From Polyodon spathula (lineage: Eukaryota > Chordata > Actinopteri > Acipenseriformes > Polyodontidae): 64,000 nt of DNA. Made by a program: the position numbers and the translations under genes. The notes beneath the pieces are model-generated. The model saw nothing but the letters and a program-made list of their open reading frames with translations, searched no databases and was not told the DNA's origin. This document shows, piece after piece, positions 50,911 through 61,700 of the stretch. The first letter of the stretch is position 1, and every line of letters starts with the position of its first letter. The stretch lies in the NCBI RefSeq assembly GCF_017654505.1, contig NC_054534.1, positions 45,297,226-45,361,225 on the forward strand, written 5' to 3'.

Positions 50911-51598
50911 AGCTAATGCAGCAGTGCCTACCTGGACCGCATGTAGTCACACACCTGGTCAGAGCGAGGCATACACCAGGGAGACACACAGGCTAAAGCC
51001 GCGGCAAGCGAGTTGAAAAACAACAGGAGGGAGAAGACACTTTTTTTTTTGAAGGCCCGACACAGGGCTCTGACGCTCCCTGGGTGTGGGATGGGAAACT
51101 GGCAGCGATTGCTTCTCCTCATTACGCAACAGTGACCCCTACTGGCCAGACATCAAGCAAATACAGAGTGGATAAAAAGTAGGGCTGATCTCTGTTCTTC
51201 TGAATCGGTAGCCTGCCCACCTGTGGCCTGGATTGCTAGGCATAAAAGAGATTCTGGCTTAGGCTTGTGAGATCAGAGGACACTCACACGTACTCAGAAA
51301 GTCTGTGCTGTGTGTGGACTAGCTGCGGTGAGGAGAAAAAACATAACTGGACATTCCAAATTGGGGGAAAATAAATAGAAATAATAATTTAAAAAAAAAG
51401 TTAAGTTTCTCAAAGTTCAGTAAATACAACTGCCTGTCAAAGCCTAGTTTCCCAACCCTATGAAGCAAACACCAGAGCTTTCCAATGGAGAGGCTCAGGG
51501 CAATACAGCAGCCTCTGGAGCCTCTTAGTCTGGAGTCTAAAAGATACCACTTTACTACACATATCTACCAACCCTTGACCCTCTTCAGCTTGAGGCAG

Positions 51599-52096
51599 TG
51601 TCACAAAGACGGCTGCAGTGAGTGACTTCAGACCAGAAACAGGAAATAAACGACAGGGACAGGTGGAGTTTGGTGGAGCTGAGCGAATGGTTTCGCTCAG
51701 TATTTAATAAATGAACAGACAGCCAGAAAATAAACGGTTGTAACAAACACAAAAACACAGGACACGGCACATTCGCCAAAACAAAAGAGACAAACAAAAC
51801 AGACTAACACTACAAGGTGAGCAGATATTTTAACTTTACGTTATTATTTTATTATTTATTACCTTTTATTTATTTATTACGTCTCCAATCCCGTTCTCCA
51901 CTCACCGAACACCCAACCCCGTGTGGGTGAAAACATGCAGCTTTTATGCAGCGTCACCATGACTCGATTGCTAACCAATCTCCAGACCTCCCCCAGGATC
52001 TCCAGCAGTGAAACTGCTGAGGTGGAAGGTGGTCTCCTGACCTCTCCTGCAATCCTGCTGAGAGATCTGGCAGCCTGCTGCCCTCCCAGTCCCGCA
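51599..52096 (-). mobile_element. Solo LTR (family B, minus orientation)
   Basis: On the minus strand it runs TGCGGGACTGGGAGG...CTTTGTGACA, about 498 bp, with TATA-like GCTGCATAAAAGCTGCATG (about 51940), AATAAA copies and the shared block CGGTGAGTGGAGAACGGG. It is the same family as 56590-56995, in the opposite orientation. Confidence 0.75.
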
Positions 52097-52225
52097 TTAA
52101 GAAACCTGTACTTGTCTCCCAGTTCATTTATGCAGATGAAACTCTTTAAACCATTGTTGGGCAAATTTAGGATGGAAAAGCCTGTTAATAATGTTTGTAA
52201 TTTGTAAATGAGGGGCTTAATAGAA

Positions 52226-52280
52226 AGGAAATATAACATTCCTGATAGGGAACAACCCTATCAGGAATGTTATATTTCCT
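52226..52280. repeat. Perfect 25-bp inverted repeat, 5-base loop
   Basis: The left arm 52226-52250 (AGGAAATATAACATTCCTGA...) and the right arm 52256-52280 are exact reverse complements, separated by AACAA. The right arm is the genuine LINE RT sequence (it encodes LSGMLYFL on the minus strand). The left arm is an inverted copy of it. Confidence 0.95.
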
Positions 52281-53931
52281 CTCTATACTTGGAAAAGAGA
52301 GCTCAGTTCACCATTGAATTTAAGTACACCAAAAACATTACTGTAAAGCACCTGAAATTTCTCCACAAATTTGGGAACAAAGCTGAAAGCCCTATGGTCT
52401 CCTTGATCAAAGGCTTTTTCTTCATCTAGAGATAACAGACCAGCATTAAAACCAAAGAGTGTGGAGGCTGTTCAAAGATCTCTTACTAGAAGATATTATC
52501 AAAGATTATGGTACTATTAGGTACAAAATATGTTTGTTCATGCTTTACAATATAACCTATAACAGTACATAAGTGGTTTGCCAAAGATTTTTCCAAAATC
52601 TTATAGTCCGAGCAGAGGAGACTTGCAGGACGCCTTAATGTTGCACAGGTCTCCTTTTTTTGGCAATAGTCAGTACTTCTCACTTGTAGCTCAAAGGAAA
52701 AGCAATGAGTTCTCCTGTATTCTATCAGAACATACACTGAAAACGTCTTCTCCAATCAGTGTCCAAAAAGTATTTTAAAATTCCACAGGCAGGCCATCAA
52801 TCCCTGGTTCCTTTCCTGTGTTCAGCTCTCCCTTCAGCTTCTCGTTCCCCTCTTCAAGCACCTGGGTCAGACCCAGAAACCCTGGGCTCCCTCTAACTCA
52901 TCCACAGCCTCCGCCATGAACAAGTCCTTGTAGAAACCCACAGCATAACTCTGGATCTCCCTTAGGCTCAATCAGCAACTGTCCAGCTGCTGTACAAAGA
53001 CAGTGGCTTACTTTGCCCTGAGCTGTCTTTTTTTCCAAAGCATCCATCTGTGACAGGCTCTGAAACCTTGATCATACCAATGTGTCCTGTATCTGTGTAT
53101 CTAACAGGTCAGCTAGTCTTTTCTTCTTAGTCTTTAGGTCCTCAAACAGCACATTATTAAAGCTAGATTTCAGAGTTCTGTGGAGCTCAGTAATGTCTGC
53201 ATCCAGCGCTATCATTACGTCACTGTTTTTTTAAAATGTTTTTGTTGTACTGGCGAAAAAGCATTTTTATTTGTATCTTAGCTACATCCCACCACTGACT
53301 CAGGGATGAAAAAGCACTTTTGTGCCTTCTACACCTTTGCCTAAAAAAGACATTTCAGAAAGTGAGCATTTTGCAGTAATCTTGTATTAAAAAAACAATA
53401 AAAAGAATTAAAACTTTGGAGGGAATAACCCGTTATTGGGAGCATAGACATTAATAAAATTAAAAATGTTGTTTTCAAACAAGCCTGAACATGCAAGAAT
53501 CTCCCTTGCATTATTTCTGTGAATTTTGAGTAAATAAAACTGCAAATCCTGCACTAAAACTGGTACCATGGCTAAGAAAAACCTCCCCCTTCTATTCATT
53601 AAACCAATGAACTTCATTTGTATCATCTGTGTGTGTTTCCTGTAGGAAAGCTACACTGATATGTTTTTGAAGCAAGTAATCAAAAGCTGCCACCCTCTTT
53701 ACCACATCTCTACCTCCATTCACATTCAAATGCCCAATTTAATTTAATCAGTAATTTAATCAGTAATCCATTTTTTAGAAATGGCAGTATATTTGAAATT
53801 GTAACTTTACGCGCAGGGCCAGCAAGATAAAATACTGAAACTAGCACTCCATTAATAACTATCCCTTCTTGCACAATTCTCTGAGCCATTTCTTCATTGC
53901 TCAAAATGGCTGCTGCTCCACCAAGCCCCAT

Positions 53932-53949
53932 CCCCCCCCCCCCCCCCCC
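53932..53949. repeat. Poly(C) tract
   Basis: 18 consecutive C breaking the LINE ORF1 frame. Confidence 0.98.
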
Positions 53950-54377
53950 TTTTAACAGCCAAATTAATCTTGTCAGGTGCTCTCCTCAAATTAATAAATA
54001 TCCCATTACATTTCCTTTTTGTTCTTTGATTTAGAGCTCTGTGGCTGGTTGTATGTTAAGTTATTTGATGCTTAACCACTCAGAACAGGAACAGAAAGCT
54101 CCATGCTCTTCATTACAGCCACGGTTCCTTATAGTATCAAGTGACTAAAATCAGAAGTGAAAAGCAGTCCCTCCAAGGTAGGTTTAAGACATTTGGAAGC
54201 TGTGTGTCTTTAGTTTCCAAAAGCATCTGTCAGACATATTTCATAAGCACATAATTATTCATGAATTTAAAAATAATAAATAACAAAATAACAAAAGTAT
54301 ATCAATATTTTGCAGCATTACAGAGCTATAAAATCTGTATATACCCTCGGGTGTTTATACCCCATATAGACATTAAC

Positions 54378-54378
54378 C

Positions 54379-54451
<73 letters not shown>
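54378..54451. repeat. (TA)n microsatellite
   Basis: About 72 bases of TA with one break near the left end. Confidence 0.97.
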
Positions 54452-54456
<5 letters not shown>

Positions 54457-55222
54457 CATTTTACGTAAAAACACAGACATGTAGAAATCTCAAAAGACCT
54501 CATTAGTCAAAACATGTTCACTTGTAGTGTATTTCATAAAGGTATTTTTTTATTTTCATAAAAAATACTTTTTATTCTATAGAGAAATAAATTATTTCAC
54601 CAATGAAAATGAGGTTGACATTCCGCTGAGACTCAATAACAATAAGGTCATTGTGTTATGAAATATGCAATCAGGCCAAGAAGGGAATATTTCAGACTTG
54701 CTCCACATATGCTTACTTTATGGGCTAGAATTTGTATGAGAGAGATGCCGCATTTCACAATTTGCCTGTTACTTATGCAACAGTTTGTATTTCTTGGCAA
54801 AATAGTTGTAGAACATTGATAAAGCAGAGTTTAAATGAATAGAGGCAAATAGATTTCTGCTTTCTTTTGGCTAAATAGTGCCTTTTGTGAAAGGTAACAA
54901 CCTCAATAGTTCTCTGATGTTCTACCCTTCCAACAACATTTTTGTATGAACTTTTTACCAGTATTTCTCAATCACGTGCTGAAATAGACATAGTGTCATT
55001 ACTTTTGGATAGCATGACCAAGACTTATTTGGCGTACAGTTCCATGAGAATCATATTATAACCGTCTTTGTTGGCATAGTTCTCCAATAAGGACCTAAAG
55101 TCCTGTTGGGTGCCCATATCTGACTTGTTTGTGGCAAATCAGATAAACCCGCAATAATCCCATCTTGCTGTTTTGATTCCCTATTTTAAAAGTACCCTTT
55201 AGGAGAATAGTATCCGGGAACT

Positions 55223-55224
<2 letters not shown>
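54452..55224. other. Intergenic, nothing recognised
   Basis: AT-rich sequence without recognisable gene or repeat. Confidence 0.5.

Positions 55225-55253
<29 letters not shown>
55225..55253. repeat. (GT)n microsatellite
   Basis: 14 GT units. Confidence 0.97.
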
Positions 55254-55256
<3 letters not shown>

Positions 55257-55352
55257 TTTAATGAATTAGTTATCATCTGAGATTAATGTAAAATGCTGTA
55301 TAATTATAAATCCTATTATTTTATGTTTTTTAGGAATGGACAATAAAGACAT

Positions 55353-55353
55353 A

Positions 55354-55384
<31 letters not shown>

Positions 55385-55397
55385 CTCTCTCTCTCTA
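55353..55397. repeat. (CT)n microsatellite
   Basis: CT repeats with one CG interruption. Confidence 0.97.
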
Positions 55398-55683
55398 TTT
55401 TGGATACTGAGTTTTTTTTTTGTTTTGTTGGTTTTTGTTTGTTTGTTTTTTTTTCACTGTAAATGTTTTAAGGGAACCATGTCACCGTTAAAACAAGCAC
55501 TACCCCATCCATCTTAAAAAACAAAGTAAACCACTCCATATTAAAATGTATATTAACAGATCTCACTCACACAAAATCACTCCATATAAAAATAGACGTA
55601 TTAAAATCAACAGAGGGCCCGCATGGCATAACAAAATGGCCGACGTAATGACGGCTGAGGGGGTGCACTGATCCTACCAATCA

Positions 55684-55795
55684 TAAGACACGTCACCAGA
55701 TATGGGAAGGATAAAACACGTCACCATATATGGGAGGGGCTTAGAAGTCATAAATCAACGTATGGGTCATAAATCAATTAAACAAGGGGTCATAA
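55684..55795. repeat. Short direct repeats with CACGTCACC and GTCATAAAT cores
   Basis: ACACGTCACCAGATATGGGA is followed 27 bases on by ACACGTCACCATATATGGGA. GTCATAAATCAA or GTCATAAATAAC then appears three times within about 50 bases. Confidence 0.75.
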
Positions 55796-56589
55796 ATAAC
55801 ATTTTGACACTAGGTATCATACCTTTACTAGTGATGTTATTCTTTTTCAGTACCAGGAAGTTCCTGAACACAGCATGCACATGAATACAGTGCAAGTGTA
55901 TGAATAATATATAGAAAGATGTGTTTAATATATAATACCTACTTTGGTTTAATTATTCTAATCCTGGGTTAAAAATATATTTCCCTTTTAACATGAAAAG
56001 ACATCCTCCTTAATAGGTTGGCTTTATCACATGCATAGATGTGGTTTAACAATTAACTAAAACATTGGATAGAGGCTGGTAAGGCTCATAGCAAATTTGA
56101 AGCCTGCAATTATATATCAAATTATTCTCACTTAAATCCAGTTTATCAAGAACAGACAAAATTATAACAGTCCCGTTTTAGCTATTCAATGCTTTAAACT
56201 AAACTTGACCCCTCTGTTTTTACAAAAATCCTGTTCAGGCAAGTTCCGAACCACCTGCTTCTCTGTTGAGGTCAGCCATCATTAATAGAAGAGTCTTCTG
56301 TAAGGATTTTCTCGGACATAAGGCAAAACATGGTCCTATGCCATGGCTCCCTAAGGCAAAGTGCCCAGCCACTGGGCTATTTATTTGTTTTGTATGTTGC
56401 GTGTAGTGTGTTAATGTTGGTGTATTGTAGTTGGTACACAGGATATAATATAGGTTATGAACATGAGTGACTTAAAATGTATATTTGTATTTAACCTCGA
56501 GGATTGCACAGCACTTCATGTGCAGGTAAAGCGTAATAATATGTGAGCACGGGAAATTGCACTAGATTAATTCACATGCAGTTGTACTG

Positions 56590-56995
56590 AATCTCCAATT
56601 GAATGATTAATTAGCAGTCGAGTCTCGGTACAGCTGCATAAAAGCAGCATGTTTTCACTCACTCGGGGTTGTGTGTTCGGTGAGTGGAGAATGGGTGGGG
56701 AGAAGGAGAAAACAAAGAGAGCAGTAAAAGTAAATAATTGATTTCACTCACTGTGTTTGTCTGTTCGTCCACTGTTTGTTAGTGTCTGTTTCGTTTAGTG
56801 TTAATTAATTTTGTTTGTCTGTTTATTTTGGCCTCAAGTGTCATGTGCTGTTTTTGTTCAACAGTTTATTTCATTTATTAAATGCTGAGCGCAAGCAAGC
56901 GCTCAGCTTCACCAAACTCTGCGTCTCTCTGTCCTGTGTGTTATTGTTCTGGGTCTGACGTCACCACTCAACCACCCTTGTGACACTCCCCCTCA
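56590..56995 (+). mobile_element. LTR (family B, + orientation)
   Basis: TATA-like GCTGCATAAAAGCAGCATG (about 56631) is followed by CGGTGAGTGGAGAATGGG, then AATGCTGAGCGCAAGCAAGC, and it ends CACCCTTGTGACA. It shares these blocks in order with the minus-strand LTR at 51599-52096. The left border is not defined. Confidence 0.7.
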
Positions 56996-56999
56996 CTTG

Positions 57000-57600
57000 T
57001 TTTTACCAGGTCTTCATTAATTTCTATGATTTAATGAAGCCATATATAGTTCACCACTGACTCCCCTTTCCTGTACCAAAAGGTATATCTTATATGTAAA
57101 AGATCACTCATTAAAGAAACCTTGAATTTCAAACCCCCAATCATTAAAACTCGATTTAGTCGCCAAAAAGTTATTTCTTTCAATTGCCCCCTGCCTGGTA
57201 CTGCAAGCAAAGACAAGGTTAACAAATTAATTACAGTCTCGTTGGCAGATCCGATTATATGCCTGACACAGACTGGTATCGTTATGCTTTGACTGAAATT
57301 TTTACTTTAAGTTAATTTCTGCACTATATTATCTTAGTCAAACTCTTACAGTGCTTCTGTTATAATAAAACATTTACACTTACATTCTGTTTGAATTATT
57401 TGAGAATACATGTGTTTAGCTTAAAGACTACTTTCAGATCAAGCTTACTTCTTTAAATAAGAAACTTCATGCTCACGTCTGCCTTTCTCCTCAAGGTTAT
57501 AAACCTTGGCACCAGTAGCTCAGACAAAGACAAGCTTACCTCTTTTCACAGGTGTTTTTTGGTCAGCATGACCTACCTCCCTTTTCACTCAGACCTACAT
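57000..57600. other. Intergenic with one exon-like stretch
   Basis: On the minus strand an acceptor (TTTGCTTGCAG) at about 57201-57211 leads into an open stretch (GQLKEITFWRLNRVLMIGGL...) ending in a stop at 57031. Its phase does not match the candidate exon at 58022-58159, and I do not recognise it. Confidence 0.2.
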
Positions 57601-58021
57601 AGATACAATAATATTGGTCACTGTTAAAACAGATTAAACAAGAATATAGAATGCTCTCACATACTTATAGGTTAACACAAAGCATATTATAACTTTTTGT
57701 ATGAACAGTGTGTTTTAACAATTTGTTTAATATTTCTGCTGGCTTTATATTCTTTAAAACACAGTACAGTTATTACAACATTTTAGCATGCATGCAGTTT
57801 TACAAATATTCAATTTGCAGTAGCTGTCACAGTCTTGGTTCAGTTTCTGCTCACGGTGAGTCTGGCAAAGCCACCACAGGTGTATATTTAAAAGCCTGAT
57901 ATCTGCAAAAACTTAAATCTTGTTAGCAGGGCTCTCATCTCTACATTCCCATTCCCATCATCTATCAAAGAGCCACCTATCTCTGCCACATACACCTTTC
58001 ACTCAAAAAAGATGCTCATAC

Positions 58022-58159
58022 TTTATACAGGGGAAGACGGGTTTTAGGGTCACTCATGACAATTCGTACATATATTCGTGATGCATGGAATGTTATTACT
58101 GGACACATCTTACTTTCAGAATTGGGAAGTATAAAATCTTTGACATGGATATTGAACAC
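58022..58159 (-). CDS. Candidate exon, unrecognised gene
   Basis: On the minus strand a strong acceptor (TTTCTTTTTCTTGTTGCAG) is followed by 138 open bases and a usable donor (GTATGA). The 46-residue peptide includes FNIHVKDFILPNSESKMCPV and MSDPKTRLPLYK, with mixed composition that looks protein-like. Phase 0 at both ends, which is compatible with the candidate at 60766-60927 on the same strand. I do not know the family. It may also be chance in AT-rich DNA. Confidence 0.33.
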
Positions 58160-58484
58160 CTGCAACAAGAAAAAGAACTTGAAAGCTGGTGATTTCATTT
58201 TCTTTATACTACTTCTTTGAAGAAGTTACGAATGAATAATACATACAAAAATAGTTTATTGCAGTGCCATTATGACTTAACCAATGTTGTTTATAATACA
58301 ATTTGAAAACCACATAATGGACAAACCCACAATTATACCTTTCACTATTTCACCTTTGTTCAGTGTATCCCAATCAATGCTACATATGGTAGTACAAAAC
58401 CATTTTTTAGGTTGATCCAAATCAGTATGAAATACTGTCGGACGCAGTGAACGGATGTCACCATTGGACATGTGTTGTAAGTTG

Positions 58485-58745
58485 TATATATAATAATCTT
58501 TATTTTTATATGCCTTTCATAGTGGACCACCATCACAAAGAGCTTTACAAGATATGAGACTAGGGTGTGTGACCTATGCATCAGCTGCAGAGTCACTTAC
58601 AACAACATCTCACCAGAAAGACGGAGCACAAGGTTAAGTGACTTGCTCAGGATCACACAGTGAGTCAGTGACTGAGCTGGGACTTGATCTAAGGACCTCC
58701 TGGTTACAAGCCTGTTTCTTTGACCACTAGACCATACAGCTTAAT
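58485..58745 (-). mobile_element. tRNA-derived SINE (copy 2)
   Basis: On the minus strand it has an exact A box (TGGTCTAGTGG) and a B-box-like AGATCAAGTCC. The body is the same as the copy at 21636-21952 (shared AAGTCACTTAACCT and GTGGTCCACTATGAAAG). The tail is short and AT-rich. The B box carries more changes than in copy 1. Confidence 0.85.
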
Positions 58746-60004
58746 TAGAAAATGCACATGGCATCTAACAGGTTAAAATTATTGGGCACTCTGCAAAAAT
58801 GTGGTATGATTTTAAAATATATAGCTCTAGTTCTAATATTCGTATGGCTCTATTAAATATACAATCTATGTCTGATAAGTCACCATTAATGAGTGATTTA
58901 ATCACTGATGCAAGGGAGCTACGCAGGTTTGAATCAATTCTAGGTTGCCGGTTGCCCAGAGGCAATACAATTGTCCGAATTGCTGGAGGGCAGGGGTTAT
59001 TTTCAGGGCCAGGGATCTCGCCGCTTCTAGGTGCATGACTACCCCTGTCTGTCAAGTGCTGAACTGCTCTCTGTGCGGTCTGTGATTACAGCTGTGTTCC
59101 ACTTAAATAGTGAAGCTGTTTGCCAAAAAACATCTGTTCTGACCCCGTGGGCCTGAAAGTCAGCAGGGCGGTTCATACAATTAAAAATCTACAGAGGCAG
59201 CTTTTGCCAAAAAACTGCATTTTCAAACAAATAAATAGTTATTATTAAGTTAAACTGTGTGGTGTCTTTCTGTGGCTAATAATTAGCTTTATATATGAAA
59301 CCTAAGCAGAATTACACCGTATCCCACACTGGCCTTGACTTAAGTTTAGTGGCCTTGCCCTTTCTTTTGCCAATTTAGAGCCCTGTAAGTCACTTATGGA
59401 CTAAACCGTAATGGTAAAGAAAATGTTTTAGTCCCATAAATATGAACATTTGATAATTTGGAGTTTCCACATTGTTTAATCCACATTGTCACAGAAAAGT
59501 CCAGATTTAGATAAATACATGAATGTTAACAAACACATTCTGACAACTTTTGAAAATGGTATTTTCAGATATAATTTATAAATGCTCAAAACGTGTATCG
59601 TGTACATACACATTTATTATCCCTTGCAGGAGATGTAAGTCTGGCAATGGGGATATAGTGGAGGCAGCAGTACATGGTACATATGTCACACTTTACATTT
59701 TTCCATATATCTGGAAAACTGTTTATACAGTTGTGATGTAAATTGGTAGTATCATTATTCAGCATACTGTAGCAATCCAGGCTACTGTGTTTGTGTACTG
59801 TAATTCCCGTTGTAATTGTGTTCCCTTCCCGCTCTGTATTTCCCGCCACTAGTGTCTGTCTGTGTAATTCTAGCCTGCGTGTGGTGCCTTTTGTGTCTCT
59901 CCCCCAGTGATTGGCTGTTGTTTGTCTGTCCGTATTGGCTGCTGTTGGTCTGTGCCCATCGGTCTAGTGTGCAGGCGAGGACCAATGGGATGTATGTAAA
60001 CTCT
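58746..60004. other. Intergenic, little recognised
   Basis: No gene. A block near 59630-59675 (CAATGGGGATATAGTGGAGGCAG) recurs imperfectly at about 60650-60674. Confidence 0.45.
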
Positions 60005-60442
60005 GGTTTTGTAACCCTTTCTAGACTGATGAGCATCAATAACTGTTTTTCTGCGGTCCTCAGAGATTTCTTTTGATTGTGGCATGACACATGTATGGTG
60101 AAGACCAAACTCACAAAGTTTCTGATCTTTATATGGGGTGGGGCCTCCCAAACTCACCCCTGAAGATCTACCTAATTATTTAAACACCTGATTCTAATTA
60201 TCCCCTTAACTGAGCTGATAAAACCAGGGGTTCACTTACTTTTTCACATACCCTGAATCTTAATTACTCATTGTTTTTCTAATTCATATATCATTTTGTT
60301 TCAAAATACATGGACTTGGTTAATATAAACCCTATTGGATATTTAAGAAAAGACTGTTTTTTCTTCAAGAATGCTATCATGGTAAAACTATGGAATTTCT
60401 ATAATTATCTTTGGGGTTCACAAACTTTTTCTTGGCACTGTA
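60005..60442 (-). mobile_element. Tc1-like element, one end and transposase start
   Basis: The minus-strand terminus is TACAGTGCCAAGAAAAAGTT (ending at 60442), followed by the 5' leader and the transposase start. The element is cut near 60005. Confidence 0.82.
60007..60085 (-). pseudogene. Tc1-like transposase N-terminal fragment
   Basis: The ATG at 60085-60083 begins MPQSKEISEDRRKTVIDAHQ and runs to RKGYK, the first helix-turn-helix start of a Tc1 transposase. It ends where the element is truncated. This is a different subfamily from the other Tc1 copies here. Confidence 0.85.
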
Positions 60443-60455
60443 TGTTCCTGTATTA

Positions 60456-60580
60456 CTGTGTGCATGCTGTGAAGCAGACAGAGCAGTGGACTTGCAGGTG
60501 CTGAGATAGTGTTTGAATTTGTGTATGCTTTGAAGCGAACAAAGCAGCAGTCTCTGGTGGGTGTGAGATAGCGTCTGAAG
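60456..60580. repeat. Imperfect two-unit tandem repeat of about 64 bp
   Basis: TGTGTGCATGCTGTGAAGCAGACAGAGCAG...GCTGAGATAGTGTTTGAA recurs as TGTGTATGCTTTGAAGCGAACAAAGCAG...GTGAGATAGCGTCTGAAG. Confidence 0.75.
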
Positions 60581-60765
60581 ATAAAAAGATTATTGGAACC
60601 AAATACAAAGCGTGTCTTCTCCTGTTGTATGCCTCCTGCTGAAGTCTGCAAATGGGGATATAGTGCAGGCAGTTGGCATTTAGACCTAGATCTGTAATTA
60701 GAAGCAAATTAGGTGTTGATACTCTCAGTAGATTATGTTAAATGGTGTTACAATTACATACATAC

Positions 60766-60927
60766 CATGACACTGGAACTGTTCAGGATACAGATCACAA
60801 GCAGGATCAATTTGTACAACTTGTACTTCAGCAGCTTTGTCAAATCCTTGTTTACTTCTGCTACTAATTTCACGTTGTCATAGTATAATTCATCTACTTT
60901 TATTATGCAACTCCAATACTTTCTTTT
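60766..60927 (-). CDS. Candidate exon, unrecognised gene
   Basis: On the minus strand, TTTTGAGGTTAG precedes 162 open bases (54 codons), followed by donor GTATGT. The peptide has charged helices (VKLVAEVNKDLTKLLK) then a hydrophobic stretch (YKLILLVICIL). Phase 0 at both ends. The acceptor is weak and the length is within chance for AT-rich DNA, so this is only a lead. Confidence 0.22.
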
Positions 60928-61328
60928 CTAACCTCAAAATCGTCTTTTAGCAAGAGCAAAACTGAAGAAATGTAACCTACTGAAAAGCAATTAAAACCGC
61001 ATCTTTGCTGAGTGGCATAACCAGTCAGAGTACAAGGAAAAAACGAAATCATGAACTGTTTCTTTAAATAACAAGTACTCTAGAAAATAAATGGCAATCA
61101 ACGTTGTGTTCAAAAGCGATAATCCTCTGTTCCACTGTACTTGTCATAAGAAACACAGCAACCCTGAGAAGTTAATGTTTACCATCAAGACTACAGTCTC
61201 ATCTGCTAATCTAACCACTTATTTTGTATGACATGCTATAGGTATTCACTAGCCTTCATAGCTACATAGTTTCCAACTTGTCATAATGACCATCCTGTTC
61301 AGCATCTGCATTTTTGAATTTATACAGC

Positions 61329-61700
61329 TGTGACAGGGAGAGAATGAATCTAAGCTGCAAATCTCCCTCCCGACCTGAGAGGGCGCTAGGCAAGGCTAGA
61401 AGTAGCCCTAAGAGGAGATGCACCGATTCAAAGGTCACCGTAGGTGCAGAAGTTATCCCGGAAGTCAGACATCTTTCTCTTCGGCAAATCTGTGGGGAAT
61501 CCGGATTTCTTTACTGTGATCAGCTGTGTTGTTTGCAGCAATTGGACTGGAGGAGGTGACACAAAGAGGAGTCTGGTAGTATTTAGGGAACACAGTTTTG
61601 CTGAATACTTCACCTTATTTGGTGCTTGCTATGTAACGAGCTCAAAGCTGTTACAACCACTGCAGTTAGAACTGAGAGGCACATCACCTAACCCTTCCTC
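61329..61700 (+). mobile_element. LTR-like fragment related to family A start
   Basis: TGTGACAGGGAGAGAATGAATC...CTCCCTCCCGACCTGAGAG matches the first 60 bases of the LTR at 31435. Beyond that the similarity is weak, and the right border is a guess. Confidence 0.45.

Larger units (their letters stand above)
47995..51200 (-). mobile_element. DIRS-type retrotransposon, internally deleted
   Basis: Minus-strand order: 5' region with short repeats (51.1-50.6 kb), gag-like ORF (50.59-49.37), the first RT blocks (about 49.0-48.7), then the recombinase (48.70-48.35). It is GC-richer than its surroundings. Its protein is a different lineage from the DIRS copy at 20.7-24.6 kb. The borders are estimates. 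Confidence 0.78.
52097..54000 (-). mobile_element. Tx1-like LINE remnant (ORF1 end, endonuclease, RT)
   Basis: Minus-strand pieces in order: ORF1 C terminus (GLGGAAAILSNEEMAQRIVQ, PARKVTISNILPFLKN; 53931-53720), endonuclease (VLVQDLQFYLLKIHRNNARE, NFINVYAPNNG; 53626-53408), RT (RRPASLLCSDYKILEKSLAN, EQTYFVPNST; 52755-52486), then LSGMLYFLSIKPLIYK (about 52.2 kb). Heavily decayed and cut on the low side by LTR family B. Confidence 0.82.
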
